A DNA stretch of 64,000 nt, taken from contig CAWIWV010000001.1 of the NCBI GenBank assembly GCA_963839925.1, positions 62,001-126,000 of the forward strand, in the 5' to 3' direction. The notes beneath the pieces were generated by a model. It worked only from the letters and a program-made list of their open reading frames with translations, searched no databases and was not told where the DNA came from. Origin of the DNA: Bog-756 sp963839925. GTDB taxonomy: Bacteria > Actinomycetota > Acidimicrobiia > Acidimicrobiales > RAAP-2. This document shows, one piece after another, positions 40,680-50,455 of the stretch (its first letter is position 1; each line of letters begins with the position of its first letter). Both the position numbers and the translations under genes were made by a program.

Positions 40680-42173
40680 GTGCGCCGCGGAGCCTCGACC
40701 TGGCAGGGGAGGAATCGATCGCTACCCGCATCGGTCGGGTTGGCCGGCCTTGCGCTGGTGCTCGGGATCCTCGGTTGGTCGCCGGTCTCTGCTGCTTCGC
40801 CGGCCTCTGCTGCTTCGCCGGTCTCTGCTGCTTCTCAAGGTCGAACCGGCCACGTCGCGCAGGTCAGTCACGCCGAGCACCCCCACGTCTACGCCGGCGG
40901 GGGCGTGATCGGATTCGGCAACGCCCAACCGCTCAACCCCGATCCCCCGCCGCTCTCCTCGGTCATGGTGGCGATCGCTCCCAATCCCGCCTCCACCGCC
41001 ACCGACCAGGGGTACTGGCTGGCATCGGCCGACGGCGGGGTGTTCGCACAGGGAAATGCGAAGTTCTACGGATCACTGGGGAACCTGACCTTGACCGGAC
41101 CGATCGTCGGGATCACTCCCACGCCCGACGGCAAGGGGTATTGGCTCGTCGCGATGGACGGCGGCGTGTTCGCCTTCGGTGACGCGGCCTTCTACGGTTC
41201 GATGGGCGGTACTCGGCTCAACCAACCGGTGGTCGGGATGGCGGCGACTCCGGACGGGAAGGGCTACTGGCTTGTGGCCTCCGACGGCGGCATCTTTTCG
41301 TTCGGCGACGCCACCTTCCGCGGTTCGATGGGCGGCACACCGCTGAACGCGCCGGTGGTCGGGATGGCGGCGACCGCGGGCGGTGGGTACTGGATGGTGG
41401 CCTCCGACGGCGGCATGTTCGCCTTCGGCGACGCTCCTTTCTACGGTTCGATGGGCGGCTCGCCCTTGAACGATCCGGTGACCGCGATGGTGGCCTTCCC
41501 CAACAGCTCCGGCTACCTGCTGGTCTCGACCGACGGCGGCATCTTCGGCTTCGGCAGGGTCAACTTCTACGGATCGCTCGGCGGGGGTTACGGGGGCAAT
41601 CCCACGAATGTGCCTCCGGTCGCCGGGATCGCGCTCACCCCGGGAGGAGGCGGCTACTGGCTGTTGGAGCCTGACGGGTGGTCCTACTCGTTCTCGAATC
41701 CGGCGAGCCCGTCACCTTCCCCGCTCGCCTCGTCGATCGTGTCGATCGCCAACAGTCAGGTCAACAGTGACCCCGACCCCGGCAACTTCTGCAATCCCTA
41801 CGGACCGTGCGAGGAGTGGTGCGCACTCTTCGCCTCCTGGGTGTGGGAGCGGGCCGGGGTGCCGATTCCCTCGTACCCGTTCACCGGAAGCATCTACAAC
41901 TGGGCCGCGGCCAACACCGGGGTCCTCCCCCCGACTGCGTCACCGGTCCCGGGCGACGAAGTCCTCTACGGCACCGGACCGTCGTCCACGGCCACCTCAC
42001 TGCACGTCGGGGTGGTGGTGCAGGTCTGGCCGGATGGGGCCATCGTCACCATCGAAGGCGACGCCGGTCCCGCTCCGGTCGGCTCGTTGGCGGTCGTCGT
42101 GAACGGGCCGTACCTGCCGTCGCTGTCGGCGCAGTACAACGGCATGCCCATCTACGCGTACGCCCAGCCCTGA
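40680..42173 (+). CDS. Secreted CHAP-domain amidase with propeller-like repeats
   Basis: The GTG at 40680 gives 497 residues; an in-frame GTG at 40632 would add 16. A signal peptide (LPASVGLAGLALVLGILGWSPVSAA) ends in three SAASP(A/V) repeats. About six repeats of 46-49 residues follow (core GYWLVASDGGIFSFGDATFRGSMGG, turn LNAPVVGMAATPDG). The C-terminal CHAP domain (about 345-497) has the catalytic Cys C381 in CEEWCALFASWVWERAG and His in SLHVGVVVQVWPDG. It is probably a peptidoglycan amidase or endopeptidase held at the wall by the repeats. It is divergent from the SGNH-like gene. Confidence 0.82.
   Translation: MRRGASTWQGRNRSLPASVGLAGLALVLGILGWSPVSAASPASAASPVSAASQGRTGHVAQVSHAEHPHVYAGGGVIGFGNAQPLNPDPPPLSSVMVAIAPNPASTATDQGYWLASADGGVFAQGNAKFYGSLGNLTLTGPIVGITPTPDGKGYWLVAMDGGVFAFGDAAFYGSMGGTRLNQPVVGMAATPDGKGYWLVASDGGIFSFGDATFRGSMGGTPLNAPVVGMAATAGGGYWMVASDGGMFAFGDAPFYGSMGGSPLNDPVTAMVAFPNSSGYLLVSTDGGIFGFGRVNFYGSLGGGYGGNPTNVPPVAGIALTPGGGGYWLLEPDGWSYSFSNPASPSPSPLASSIVSIANSQVNSDPDPGNFCNPYGPCEEWCALFASWVWERAGVPIPSYPFTGSIYNWAAANTGVLPPTASPVPGDEVLYGTGPSSTATSLHVGVVVQVWPDGAIVTIEGDAGPAPVGSLAVVVNGPYLPSLSAQYNGMPIYAYAQP
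40782..40835 (+). repeat. 18-bp tandem repeat, three copies, at the signal peptide end
   Basis: Three 18-bp units (ccggtctctgctgcttcg and variants) encode SAASPA, SAASPV and SAASQ, directly at the predicted signal peptidase site, so the cleavage site itself is repeated. Confidence 0.88.
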
Positions 42174-42237
42174 GTCTCGCCCGAGATTCTGGAGCTGACT
42201 CCGGGCTACAGCTCGGCGGAGCTCAGCTCTGCTCAGT

Positions 42238-43368
42238 TCAGTTCAGCTGTTCGGTGAGGGACGCCAGCACCCGCTGCCGGTGTTCCGCAGCCGACCCCCA
42301 TGCTTCCGCGAGCGCCCAGGTGCGCTTCAGGAAGAGGTGGACGTCGCACTCCCAGGTGTAACCGATCGCGCCGTGGACTTGGAGGGCGACCCGGGCCGCC
42401 TCGGAGGCCGCGTCCGAGGCGTAGGCCTTGGAGCTGGAGGCGATCCTCGACGCATTTTCGTCGGCGGTTGGCTCGAGCTCACCAGCGCCACCTGCGTCGC
42501 GCTGGTCCAGATGCCAGGCCGCCGCGTAGACGAGTGGCCGGGCAAACTCCAGCTTGACCGCGGCATTGGCCAACAGGTGCTTGACCGCCTGAAAGCTTCC
42601 GATCGGTTTCCCGAATTGGTGGCGCGCCTTCGCGTACTCCGCGGTCATGGCGATCATCCGGTCACAGAGGCCGAGCAGTTCGGCAGCCGTCGCCACCGCA
42701 GCCCTGTCGATCGTTGCCTGGATCGCGACCTGGGCGGCCGTCCCCGATGCCACCAGTGTCTCGCCTGTCGGCGTCCAGTCGATGATCCCCCGTCTCCGGG
42801 TCGGATCGAGAGAGGGCGAGGGCGTGACTTCCAGACGATCCTGGCTCACGAGGTGGATCTGCGGTCCGGCGTCGCCGCTCTCCTCACTCCTTGAGAACAA
42901 GACGAAGAGATCAGCCCCGACTGCCGCAGCAACCGGGGTGGGCGCGGACCACGAAGATGGTTCGGCAACACACGCAGCAATCGAACCGGCGGCAATCGTC
43001 TCGAGCAACGATCCGCGTGTTTCTGCGGTGATGCCGACAGTGACATCGACGGGTTGCTCGGCCGACAGAGGGTCGGCCAACAAGGGGGCGACCAGCGCGG
43101 TCGTCTCGAGCAGTGGCTCGGGCAGGGCGACCCGCCCTGCCTCTTCGAGTAGGAGCACCAGATCGAGCAGGCCGAGCCCGAGGCCACCGTGCTCTTCGGG
43201 CACGGTGAGTCCGACCACTCCGAGCTCGGCGAGGAGCGACCACCGCGGACCGCGCGCCGCGGGCGCATCGAAGGCTGCTCGCAGATCGTCGGGGGTGCAC
43301 TCCTTGGTCAGGATCTGGCGAACCGTGTCTCGAAACTCGGTCTGTTGGTCGGTGAATGCGAAGTGCAT
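42238..43368 (-). CDS. Acyl-CoA dehydrogenase, beta-type subunit
   Basis: A 376-residue acyl-CoA dehydrogenase starting MHFAFTDQQTEFRDTVRQIL. It has the C-terminal catalytic motif VALQVHGAIGYTWECDVHLFLKRTW (GYTWE carrying the Glu) and the segment YAKARHQFGKPIGSFQAVKH. It lacks the IQRN FAD-binding motif present in the neighbouring gene, 16 bp upstream. The pair is therefore likely a heterotetrameric dehydrogenase. The N-terminal/middle domains are divergent, as usual for this subunit. Substrate unknown, plausibly a steroid- or ring-derived acyl-CoA. Confidence 0.9.
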   Translation of the reverse strand: MHFAFTDQQTEFRDTVRQILTKECTPDDLRAAFDAPAARGPRWSLLAELGVVGLTVPEEHGGLGLGLLDLVLLLEEAGRVALPEPLLETTALVAPLLADPLSAEQPVDVTVGITAETRGSLLETIAAGSIAACVAEPSSWSAPTPVAAAVGADLFVLFSRSEESGDAGPQIHLVSQDRLEVTPSPSLDPTRRRGIIDWTPTGETLVASGTAAQVAIQATIDRAAVATAAELLGLCDRMIAMTAEYAKARHQFGKPIGSFQAVKHLLANAAVKLEFARPLVYAAAWHLDQRDAGGAGELEPTADENASRIASSSKAYASDAASEAARVALQVHGAIGYTWECDVHLFLKRTWALAEAWGSAAEHRQRVLASLTEQLN

Positions 43369-43384
43369 GGTCGGGATGTCCTGC

Positions 43385-44563
43385 TCACGCTCGGGGAAGA
43401 CCGAGCATGCGCTCGGCCACGACGTTGCGTTGGATCTCGTTGGTGCCCGCGTAGATCGGTCCCGCGAGTGCGAAGAGGTAACCGTCGAGCCAGGGTGCAT
43501 CGACGCCATCGCCGTGCAGCTCCGCCTCGGGGCCGAGCAGTGAAAGGGCGGCGCGGTGGATTGCGAGGTCGGTTTCCGACCAGTGGATCTTGTTTGCGCT
43601 CGCCTCCGGACCGACCGAACCGCCGAGCCGCACCCGGGTCGCGGTCCACAACGTGTTGAGGCGGTACGCCTCGGCGTCCATCCAGGCCTGTGCCACCGCA
43701 TCGGAACTCGCGGCGGCGCGCGCCGGATCGAGCGTTTTCCGCTCGGCGTAGAGGGAGACCAGTCGGCCCGCCGCCTCGGAGTAGCGAGCCGGGCTCCGGA
43801 GGCTGAGACCGCGCTCCGAACCGGCGGTCGCCATCGCCACGCTCCATCCCTGGCCGACCTCCCCGAGCACGAGCGCGTCGGGAACGAACACGTCCTCGAA
43901 GAAGATCTCGGCGAAACCGGTCTCCCCGTCGATCTGAGGAATCGGTCTGACCGTGACACCGGGAGTGGTCATATCGATGAGGAAGTAGGTCAGCCCGCGG
44001 TGGCGCTCCGCCTCCGGATCGGTGCGGAACAGGCCGAAACACCAGTGGGCGAACGCGCCCCGGGACGCCCAGGTCTTCTGGCCCGAGAGCAGCCAACCGT
44101 CGCCCGAGGGCGAGCGGACCGCCCGACTCCGGATCCCCGCCAGATCACTGCCGGCATCGGGTTCGGACCAGCCCTGGCACCAGATCTGGCGGCCGGACGC
44201 CATCGCCGGCAGGAAGCGCTCCTTCTGCTCGTCGGTCGCGAACTCGAACATGGTGGGTGCAAGTAGAAAGATCCCGTTCTGGCTCACCCGCAGCGGGGCC
44301 TGCACCCTCCAGTACTCCTCTTCGAAGATGAGCCATTCGATGATCCCCACGCCCCGCCCGCCGTACTCCTCCGGCCATGAGACGACCGACCAGCGGTCCT
44401 CGTACATCGCCTGCTCCCAGGCACGATGGGCTTCGAACCCTTCGGCCGTGTCCAACGACGGGAGGCTCCGCGGAGGGGGGGTGTGCGCGCCCAACCAGGC
44501 ACGTGCCTCGGCACGGAACTCCTCTTGTTGCTGGGTGAACCTCAAATCCATCGGGGTGTCCAT
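43385..44563 (-). CDS. Acyl-CoA dehydrogenase, alpha-type subunit
   Basis: An acyl-CoA dehydrogenase of 392 residues (388 if the start is MDLRFT at 44551, which matches the other dehydrogenases here). Motifs are IWCQGWSEPDAGSDLAGIRSRAV, WLLSGQKTWASRGAFA and the C-terminal GPIYAGTNEIQRNVVAERMLGLPRA. It supplies the FAD-binding IQRN element and lacks the GFTWE catalytic motif, complementing the next gene. It is divergent from the FadA6-like thiolase gene, with which it shares an 86-bp promoter region. Confidence 0.9.
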   Translation of the reverse strand: MDTPMDLRFTQQQEEFRAEARAWLGAHTPPPRSLPSLDTAEGFEAHRAWEQAMYEDRWSVVSWPEEYGGRGVGIIEWLIFEEEYWRVQAPLRVSQNGIFLLAPTMFEFATDEQKERFLPAMASGRQIWCQGWSEPDAGSDLAGIRSRAVRSPSGDGWLLSGQKTWASRGAFAHWCFGLFRTDPEAERHRGLTYFLIDMTTPGVTVRPIPQIDGETGFAEIFFEDVFVPDALVLGEVGQGWSVAMATAGSERGLSLRSPARYSEAAGRLVSLYAERKTLDPARAAASSDAVAQAWMDAEAYRLNTLWTATRVRLGGSVGPEASANKIHWSETDLAIHRAALSLLGPEAELHGDGVDAPWLDGYLFALAGPIYAGTNEIQRNVVAERMLGLPRA

Positions 44564-44649
44564 GGTTGGGGGGCCGGCTTTCGGTCGTGTTTCCCGTGGG
44601 CGCCGAGCCTCGGTTTCCAGCCGGGTCGACGATCGGCAACAATAAACCC

Positions 44650-45855
44650 ATGCCGAGTGCAGTGATCGTTGACGTCGTCCGGACCCCGGTGGGCAAGAAG
44701 AACGGGAGGTTGTCAGGCTGGCATGCGGTGGACCTGGCGGCCCAACCACTGCGTGCCCTGATCGAACGCAACGATCTCGATCCGGCGATGGTCGAGGACG
44801 TCGTCTACGGCTGCACCATGACGGTCGGTGAGCAGGCGATGAACGTCGGACGCAACGCGGCTCTTGCCGCCGGCTTCCCCGACACGGTTCCCGGGACGAC
44901 GGTGGACCGGCAGTGCGGGTCGGCACAACAGGCGGTGCACTTCGCGGCGCAGGCGGTCATGGCCGGGGCGATGGACATCGTCATCGGAGGAGGCGTCGAG
45001 GCGATGAGCCGGGTCCCGATCGGCTCGACCACCGAGCACGGCCCGGGGGATGCCTACGGTCCGACGGTGCGCGACCGGTTCGACTTCATCCATCAGGGTC
45101 TCTGCGCCGAGGAGATCGCCCGGCGCTGGAAGATCAGCCGCGAGGAGATGGACAGGTTCGCGCTGCAGTCACACCTTCGGGGCGCCCGCGCGATCGAAGA
45201 GGGCCGCTTCGATGCTGAGATCGTTCCGCTGGCCACCCGCCGGGCGCGGATCGAGGACAAGGTCGCCCAAGCCGGAAGCGACGAAGGAGATCCGGGCGAC
45301 GACGGCCCTCTCGCCTTCGACGAAGGTGTCCGAGCCGGATCCACCTACGAGACACTTGCCGGACTCGCACCCTGTTTCGTGGAGAACGGTCTGGTGACCG
45401 CGGCGAGCTCGTCACAGATCTCCGACGGCGCCGCGGCGGTCTTGATCATGTCGGAGGAGCGGGCCGGCCAGCTCGGAATGCGCCCACGCGCCCGGTTCCA
45501 CACGTTCGCGGTGGCAGCGAACGATCCGGTGATCATGTTGACCGCACCGATCCCGGCGACCACCTTGGTGCTGGAGAAGTCGAAGCTCTCGCTGGACGAC
45601 ATCGACCTCGTCGAGATCAACGAGGCGTTCGCGTCGGTGGTCCTCGCGTGGGAGAAAGAGCACCATCCGGACATGGCGAAGGTCAACGTCAACGGTGGGG
45701 CGATCGCGATCGGTCACCCCACCGGCGCGTCGGGGGCCCGGTTGCTTGCGACGTTGCTGAACGAGATGGAGCGGACCGGCGCTCGCTACGGGCTCCAGAC
45801 GATGTGCGAAGGCGGCGGTCAGGCGAACGCCACCATCATCGAACGACTCGGCTGA
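44650..45855 (+). CDS. fadA6: Acetyl-CoA acetyltransferase (thiolase), FadA6-like
   Basis: Thiolase of 401 residues catalysing thiolytic cleavage of a beta-ketoacyl-CoA. The nucleophile is C89 in TTVDRQCGSAQQAVHFAAQAVMAG; the other active-site residues are in NEAFASV, GHPTGASGARLL and the final CEGGGQANATIIERLG. From memory the protein closely tracks M. tuberculosis FadA6 (GRYGLQTMCEGGG and DRQCGSSQQA), assigned to the last steroid-ring steps, so that role is proposed. It is divergent from the acyl-CoA dehydrogenase pair and convergent with the PAS-GGDEF-EAL gene, with a 12-bp gap. Confidence 0.85.
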   Translation: MPSAVIVDVVRTPVGKKNGRLSGWHAVDLAAQPLRALIERNDLDPAMVEDVVYGCTMTVGEQAMNVGRNAALAAGFPDTVPGTTVDRQCGSAQQAVHFAAQAVMAGAMDIVIGGGVEAMSRVPIGSTTEHGPGDAYGPTVRDRFDFIHQGLCAEEIARRWKISREEMDRFALQSHLRGARAIEEGRFDAEIVPLATRRARIEDKVAQAGSDEGDPGDDGPLAFDEGVRAGSTYETLAGLAPCFVENGLVTAASSSQISDGAAAVLIMSEERAGQLGMRPRARFHTFAVAANDPVIMLTAPIPATTLVLEKSKLSLDDIDLVEINEAFASVVLAWEKEHHPDMAKVNVNGGAIAIGHPTGASGARLLATLLNEMERTGARYGLQTMCEGGGQANATIIERLG

Positions 45856-45867
45856 ACCCAGCTCGGC

Positions 45868-48800
45868 TCAGCTGGCTTCGACCGGCTCCGTCGACGCGTG
45901 ACGCCGGAAGTCGACCCGGTCCGCACGGGTCGGCCGTGACATCAGGTAGCCCTGGTAGAGGTCGCAGCCCAACTCCGCCACACGTTGCAGCTGGACTTGG
46001 GTCTCCACACCCTCGGCCAAGACCACCAGGCCGAGCGCCTTGCTCAACTGGACGATCGCAGCGACGATCGCCTCGTCGTTCTCGAACGTTCCCAGGCCGT
46101 CGACGAACGACTTGTCGATCTTGAGGATCTTCACCGGGAAGCGCTTCAGTTGGGCCAGTGACGAGTACCCCGTCCCGAAGTCGTCGATAGCCAGTCCCAC
46201 GCCCATCTCGTGGATGCCGCCGAGCATGGCGATCGAGGCAGAGGTGTCGCTCATCAGCATGCTCTCGGTGACTTCCATCACCAGTGCTTCGGGCGGCAGC
46301 CCGGAGTCGCGCAACGCACCTTCGATCGACGTCAACAACTCCGGGTCGCTGAGTTGGTGGGCCGAGAGGTTCACCGTGATGTAGGCGTTCTCGGCACCGG
46401 GAAGCTCGCGCCGCCAGGTCGCCATGGTCTGGCAGGCGTCGCGGAGCACCCACCGGCCGAGCGAGAAGATGAGGTCGGTCTCTTCGGCGAACGGGATGAA
46501 CTCCATCGGTCCGAGCAGACCTCTCGAGGGATGGTGCCAGCGGACCAGCGCCTCCATGGCCACGATGCGGTCGTCACCGACCGAAGCGATCGGCTGGTAG
46601 TGGACGGCCAGCTCGTTGTGGTCGATCGAGTGGCGCAGGTCGTCGTAGATCTCGAGGCGGGCGACCGACTTGGCGCGCAGCGACTCGTCGAACACCTCCA
46701 CCCGGGAGCGGCCTTTGTTCTTCGCCTGGAACATGGCGACGTCCGCTTGCTGCAGGATGTCCTGAGCGGTCTGCCGGCCGCGCATGACGAAGGAGACGCC
46801 GACGCTGCAGGTGACGACCACCTTGCGGCCGGTGGAAAGCTGAACCGGCTCGGCCAGGAGCCTCGAGTACTCGGTGGCCAAGCTGATCGCCACGTTCACG
46901 TCGTGCACGTTCCGGCACAGGACCACGAACTCGTCTCCGGAGAACCGGCTGACGATGTCACCGCCGCGCACCGCCGACTTGAAGCGCTGGGCCAGGGCGA
47001 GCAGCACCTCGTCGCCACTCGCGTGACCGAACGAGTCGTTGACCAGCTTGAACCTGTCGAGGTCGATGAAGAGCACCGCGAGGTTGGTTCCCCGCTGCAT
47101 CGACACCATCAGTTCGCGTTCGAGCTCGTCGCTGAAGAGCGAGCGGTTGCCGAGGCCGGTGAGTGAGTCGTGATAGGCGAGCCAGTGCAGCTGGGCCTCG
47201 GCCGCCTTGCGGTCGGTGACGTCGGTGAACGAGCACACCACCATGGGGACTTCGAGGCTGCCGGCCCCCGACAGGAGCCGAGAGCTGAGGGACAGCCACT
47301 GGCGCTTCCCACTCTCGTCGGTGACGCCGATGACGATGTCGTCTTCCGACTCGCCGGTGGCGAGGGTGCGGGCGTGCGGGAACATCTCCGCGGACAGCGG
47401 ATGTCCGTTGGACTCGATCGCGATCGATGCGCCGGTGAAGATCTGGTGGCCGCTTCCCGACCGCAGTCGCTCCCCGAGGATCCGGCCGGCGGCCTCGTTG
47501 TGGGCATAGACGTTGCCGAACTCGTCGAAAAGCACGATGCCTTCGCTCAGTGACGCGACGACCGCCTCGTAGCGCTCTTCGGCGGCGCGACGCCCGGCCT
47601 CTGCTTGGCGCGCATCGGTGAGCTCGGTGCACACCACCACCCAACCGGACGGCTGGGTGTCGTCGTCGATGAGGGGGTCGATCGAGACGAGCACGTCGAC
47701 TTCGGAGCCGTCCTTGCGTCGATGGATCCTCTGGCCCCGTTCGAGGACCGCCGCGCTGTCGGTGCGGTTGGCGGTGACCACCGCGCTGATCGACAGTCCG
47801 GCGACCTCTTCCTCCTTCCACCCGTAGATCGCGTGCGCCGCCTCGTTCCAGCTCTCGATCTTTCCGTCCGCGTCGATACCGATGATCGCGTCGGAGACAT
47901 GCGCGACCAGACTGGCCCGGTAGCTGTTGGCCGCCTCGGCCGCCCGGCGTTCCGAGGTGTCACGGGCGATCACCTGGTAGGCGGGCTCGCCGTTCCAGGT
48001 GGTCCGAATGCTGGTGAGCTCGAGGATCTTGGTCTCGCCGGTGGGGAGGAAGCAGCGGACCTCTCCGTGCTCGAAGAACTGGCCGGGCTCGGTGAGTTGA
48101 GCCAACCGCTCGGCGACGTGGGGGATGTCGGCCGGGTCGATGAACTCGGTGATCATCGACCCGTGGTACTTGGCAAAGGCCTCTTGGTACTCCTCCTCGG
48201 TCTCCGCGCCGACCAACCGGCCCATCGCCCGGTTCCCGTAGACGTAGCGACCGTTTTGGTGGACGAACACCACGTCGGGAGAGACCTCGGTGAGGAGCCG
48301 GTAGCGGTCGACCAGCTCGCCGAGCTCCCGCTCGTAGCGCAGCTGGGCGGTCACGTCGATGACGACCCCGAGGTAGAACAAGTGGCTCTCGCCAAGGGAG
48401 AACTCAGAGGACGCAGCCGACTCAGAGCCATCCGAACCATCTGCCGCAGGAACGGAGATGGGCATCGGCGAAGCGCGCACGACCACGCTGTGGTCGACAC
48501 CGTCCGGGCAGTGGACGGTCATCCGGAGGTCGAACTCGGCCGGTGGCGTGCCCGCCCGGATCGGTTCGAGGATCGGCGCGAGGAGCTGCTCGCCGGTGTC
48601 GAGCCCGCTTCCGAACTCTGTCGCCAACGCCTCAAGGGCCCCGACTCCCTCTGCTACCGCTTCGCCCGAGACCGGGGACTCTGACACCGAAGACTCTGAG
48701 ACCGAAGGCGACGCCGTGTCGGCTCGGAGAACCGAGAACCCCCGAACGCCCTCGTGGAAGCCGAAGAACTCCTCGATCGGTGACGACCAGGAGACTTCGT

Positions 48801-48963
48801 CCTTGGTGATGTCGTAGATCCAGGTCACCGAGGCAGCGTCCCCGTCGAACTCCACCCCTTGGGACAACTCGAAGGGACGCTCACCAACCGGGGAATCGTC
48901 GAGCTGGACTCGGTCGAACGACACCCGTGAATGCCGGTCGCCGAAATTGCTCACCTGGGCCAT
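45868..48963 (-). CDS. PAS-GGDEF-EAL c-di-GMP signalling protein
   Basis: A 1031-residue cytoplasmic protein without transmembrane segments. About four PAS domains (roughly 60-200, 225-345, 350-470, 475-605; for example VSDAIIGIDADGKIESWNEAAHAIYGW) precede a GGDEF domain (about 615-765) and an EAL domain (about 780-1020). The cyclase motif is SGDEF near 673-677, with an upstream RxxD inhibitory site (RGGD). The EAL motif is at 804-806 (MEALVRWHHP), with EVTESML and DDFGTGYSSL intact, so both activities are plausible. A Ser/Glu-rich insertion (SVSESSVSESPVSG) lies in PAS1. A 21-bp perfect hairpin/operator abuts the start codon. Confidence 0.93.
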   Translation of the reverse strand: MAQVSNFGDRHSRVSFDRVQLDDSPVGERPFELSQGVEFDGDAASVTWIYDITKDEVSWSSPIEEFFGFHEGVRGFSVLRADTASPSVSESSVSESPVSGEAVAEGVGALEALATEFGSGLDTGEQLLAPILEPIRAGTPPAEFDLRMTVHCPDGVDHSVVVRASPMPISVPAADGSDGSESAASSEFSLGESHLFYLGVVIDVTAQLRYERELGELVDRYRLLTEVSPDVVFVHQNGRYVYGNRAMGRLVGAETEEEYQEAFAKYHGSMITEFIDPADIPHVAERLAQLTEPGQFFEHGEVRCFLPTGETKILELTSIRTTWNGEPAYQVIARDTSERRAAEAANSYRASLVAHVSDAIIGIDADGKIESWNEAAHAIYGWKEEEVAGLSISAVVTANRTDSAAVLERGQRIHRRKDGSEVDVLVSIDPLIDDDTQPSGWVVVCTELTDARQAEAGRRAAEERYEAVVASLSEGIVLFDEFGNVYAHNEAAGRILGERLRSGSGHQIFTGASIAIESNGHPLSAEMFPHARTLATGESEDDIVIGVTDESGKRQWLSLSSRLLSGAGSLEVPMVVCSFTDVTDRKAAEAQLHWLAYHDSLTGLGNRSLFSDELERELMVSMQRGTNLAVLFIDLDRFKLVNDSFGHASGDEVLLALAQRFKSAVRGGDIVSRFSGDEFVVLCRNVHDVNVAISLATEYSRLLAEPVQLSTGRKVVVTCSVGVSFVMRGRQTAQDILQQADVAMFQAKNKGRSRVEVFDESLRAKSVARLEIYDDLRHSIDHNELAVHYQPIASVGDDRIVAMEALVRWHHPSRGLLGPMEFIPFAEETDLIFSLGRWVLRDACQTMATWRRELPGAENAYITVNLSAHQLSDPELLTSIEGALRDSGLPPEALVMEVTESMLMSDTSASIAMLGGIHEMGVGLAIDDFGTGYSSLAQLKRFPVKILKIDKSFVDGLGTFENDEAIVAAIVQLSKALGLVVLAEGVETQVQLQRVAELGCDLYQGYLMSRPTRADRVDFRRHASTEPVEAS

Positions 48964-48967
48964 GGAC

Positions 48968-48988
48968 GTCCTATCGGCTCGATAGGAC
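48968..48988. promoter_or_regulatory. Perfect 9-3-9 inverted repeat next to the GGDEF-EAL start codon
   Basis: The arms are GTCCTATCG and CGATAGGAC with a 3-base spacer. On the minus strand it ends four bases before the ATG, so it contains the only Shine-Dalgarno-like sequence (AGGA). It could be an operator or an mRNA hairpin that hides the ribosome-binding site. Confidence 0.7.
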
Positions 48989-49093
48989 CCGATCTTTAGC
49001 CGACGGCCCTCCGCATCATGCCTGGTGGAGGGCGTATTACTGCCGAGGCGGCGACGGGGTCCCAGTGCCCCGCCGGCCTACCGGACCGACGAG

Positions 49094-50338
49094 TCAGTCG
49101 TCCGGTTCTGCAATGACCACTGCGGTGTTGTACCCACCCATCCCGATCGACGATTTGACCATCAGCCCAGGCACGCGGGGCGACAGTCCATCGACCAGCT
49201 TTGCGTGGCCCGGGGCCACCTGGGGCGGTGCAGGCACGTACCCGGTCTGGAAGGCGTAGATGGTTGCCAAGGTCTCCACGGCGGCCGCCGCAGATTGGCA
49301 GTGGCCGATGAGCGGCTTGATCGAGAAGATGCCCGAGGCGTTCGGGAACAGTTCGTCGAAGGCCCGTGCCTCCGCCGCGTCTCCCTTGCCGGTGCCTGGT
49401 CCGTGAGCGTTGAGGTAGGCGACGTCGTCGAAGTCGACGCCGGCGTTGCGGATGGCCAGACGGAGACAGCGGAGCAGCTCGACGAGATTCGGGTCCACCC
49501 CGATGAGGTTGGACGCATCCATCGTCATGGCTCCACCCAGCACCGCCGCGTACGAGCCACTGGCCTTCTTCGACAACACCATCCCGACTGCAGCCTCGCC
49601 ACCGACGAAGCCCCGGCTTCCTTCTTGAAACGGACGACATGCGTCGAGGGGCGGGAGGCTGAGGATCGCGGCCCCGAGATCACTGAACCCTCGCAGCACC
49701 TGGGGGACGCCGCAGAGGTCGGTCGCCAGCAAGATGACGTCGGTCGCGACCCCGGAATCCAACCACGATTTCGCCGTGATCATCGCCGCATTCGCCGTAG
49801 CGCACATGGCCGAGACGGACATCGTCGGGCCGTGGAAGTCGTTCTCCTTCATCAGTTGGGAGATGACCGTGGAAGGCAGCATGTTGACCCACTGCTTGGG
49901 CCTGACTTTGCTCTCACCAGAGCGATAGAACTTGCTCCACGTTTCGATGTCGCCCGCCTCGATGCTGTGGACCAGCCCGACCACCGGGCCGGGCTTCCAG
50001 CCCCGCTCCATCGCATCCGAGATGGCTTCGCGTGCCGCCGCGCGTGCCGCCCGCATGAACCGGCTCGGACCGTCGTGGGCATCTCCCTCGTCGGCGATCA
50101 ACGAGAGGTAGGCCTGGCCGCCGTCCACGTACCCCTCGAGGCCGGTGGTGAGCTTGACAGCGCTCTCTCCCAGGAGGAATCCGTCCCAGAGGTGCTTCGC
50201 GCCCCAGCCATACCCGGTGACCGCACCGACCCCGACGATGTTCATCGGGTCGCCCTTCGGGGCCGCCCCGGGAAGGTCGTCTTGATCGTTTTCACCGACC
50301 TTCGGGTCGGTCGAGGACGGCTGCACTGCTTCCGACAT
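49094..50338 (-). CDS. Beta-ketoacyl synthase family protein (FabF-like)
   Basis: A 414-residue condensing-enzyme-fold protein. The catalytic triad is visible: Cys in VSAMCATANAAMITAK, His in LNAHGPGTGKGDAAEARAF, and His in IKPLIGHCQSAAAAVETLA. The N-terminus after a disordered stretch is MNIVGVGAVTGYGWG. The usual DTACSS around the Cys is replaced by SAMCAT, so it is a divergent ketosynthase, not the housekeeping FabF; the substrate is unknown. Ribosome-binding site GAGGAG is present. It follows the P450 gene (same strand) by 260 bp. Confidence 0.85.
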   Translation of the reverse strand: MSEAVQPSSTDPKVGENDQDDLPGAAPKGDPMNIVGVGAVTGYGWGAKHLWDGFLLGESAVKLTTGLEGYVDGGQAYLSLIADEGDAHDGPSRFMRAARAAAREAISDAMERGWKPGPVVGLVHSIEAGDIETWSKFYRSGESKVRPKQWVNMLPSTVISQLMKENDFHGPTMSVSAMCATANAAMITAKSWLDSGVATDVILLATDLCGVPQVLRGFSDLGAAILSLPPLDACRPFQEGSRGFVGGEAAVGMVLSKKASGSYAAVLGGAMTMDASNLIGVDPNLVELLRCLRLAIRNAGVDFDDVAYLNAHGPGTGKGDAAEARAFDELFPNASGIFSIKPLIGHCQSAAAAVETLATIYAFQTGYVPAPPQVAPGHAKLVDGLSPRVPGLMVKSSIGMGGYNTAVVIAEPDD

Positions 50339-50455
50339 CAGAACTCCTCGATTTTCACGTCAGCGGGTGGATCGCCGAGCCATGATTCAACCGGCTCATC
50401 CACTGGTGGGCGGGGGGATACTGGTCTTCAAGGGTTCGGCAACGGCCGAAACCGT

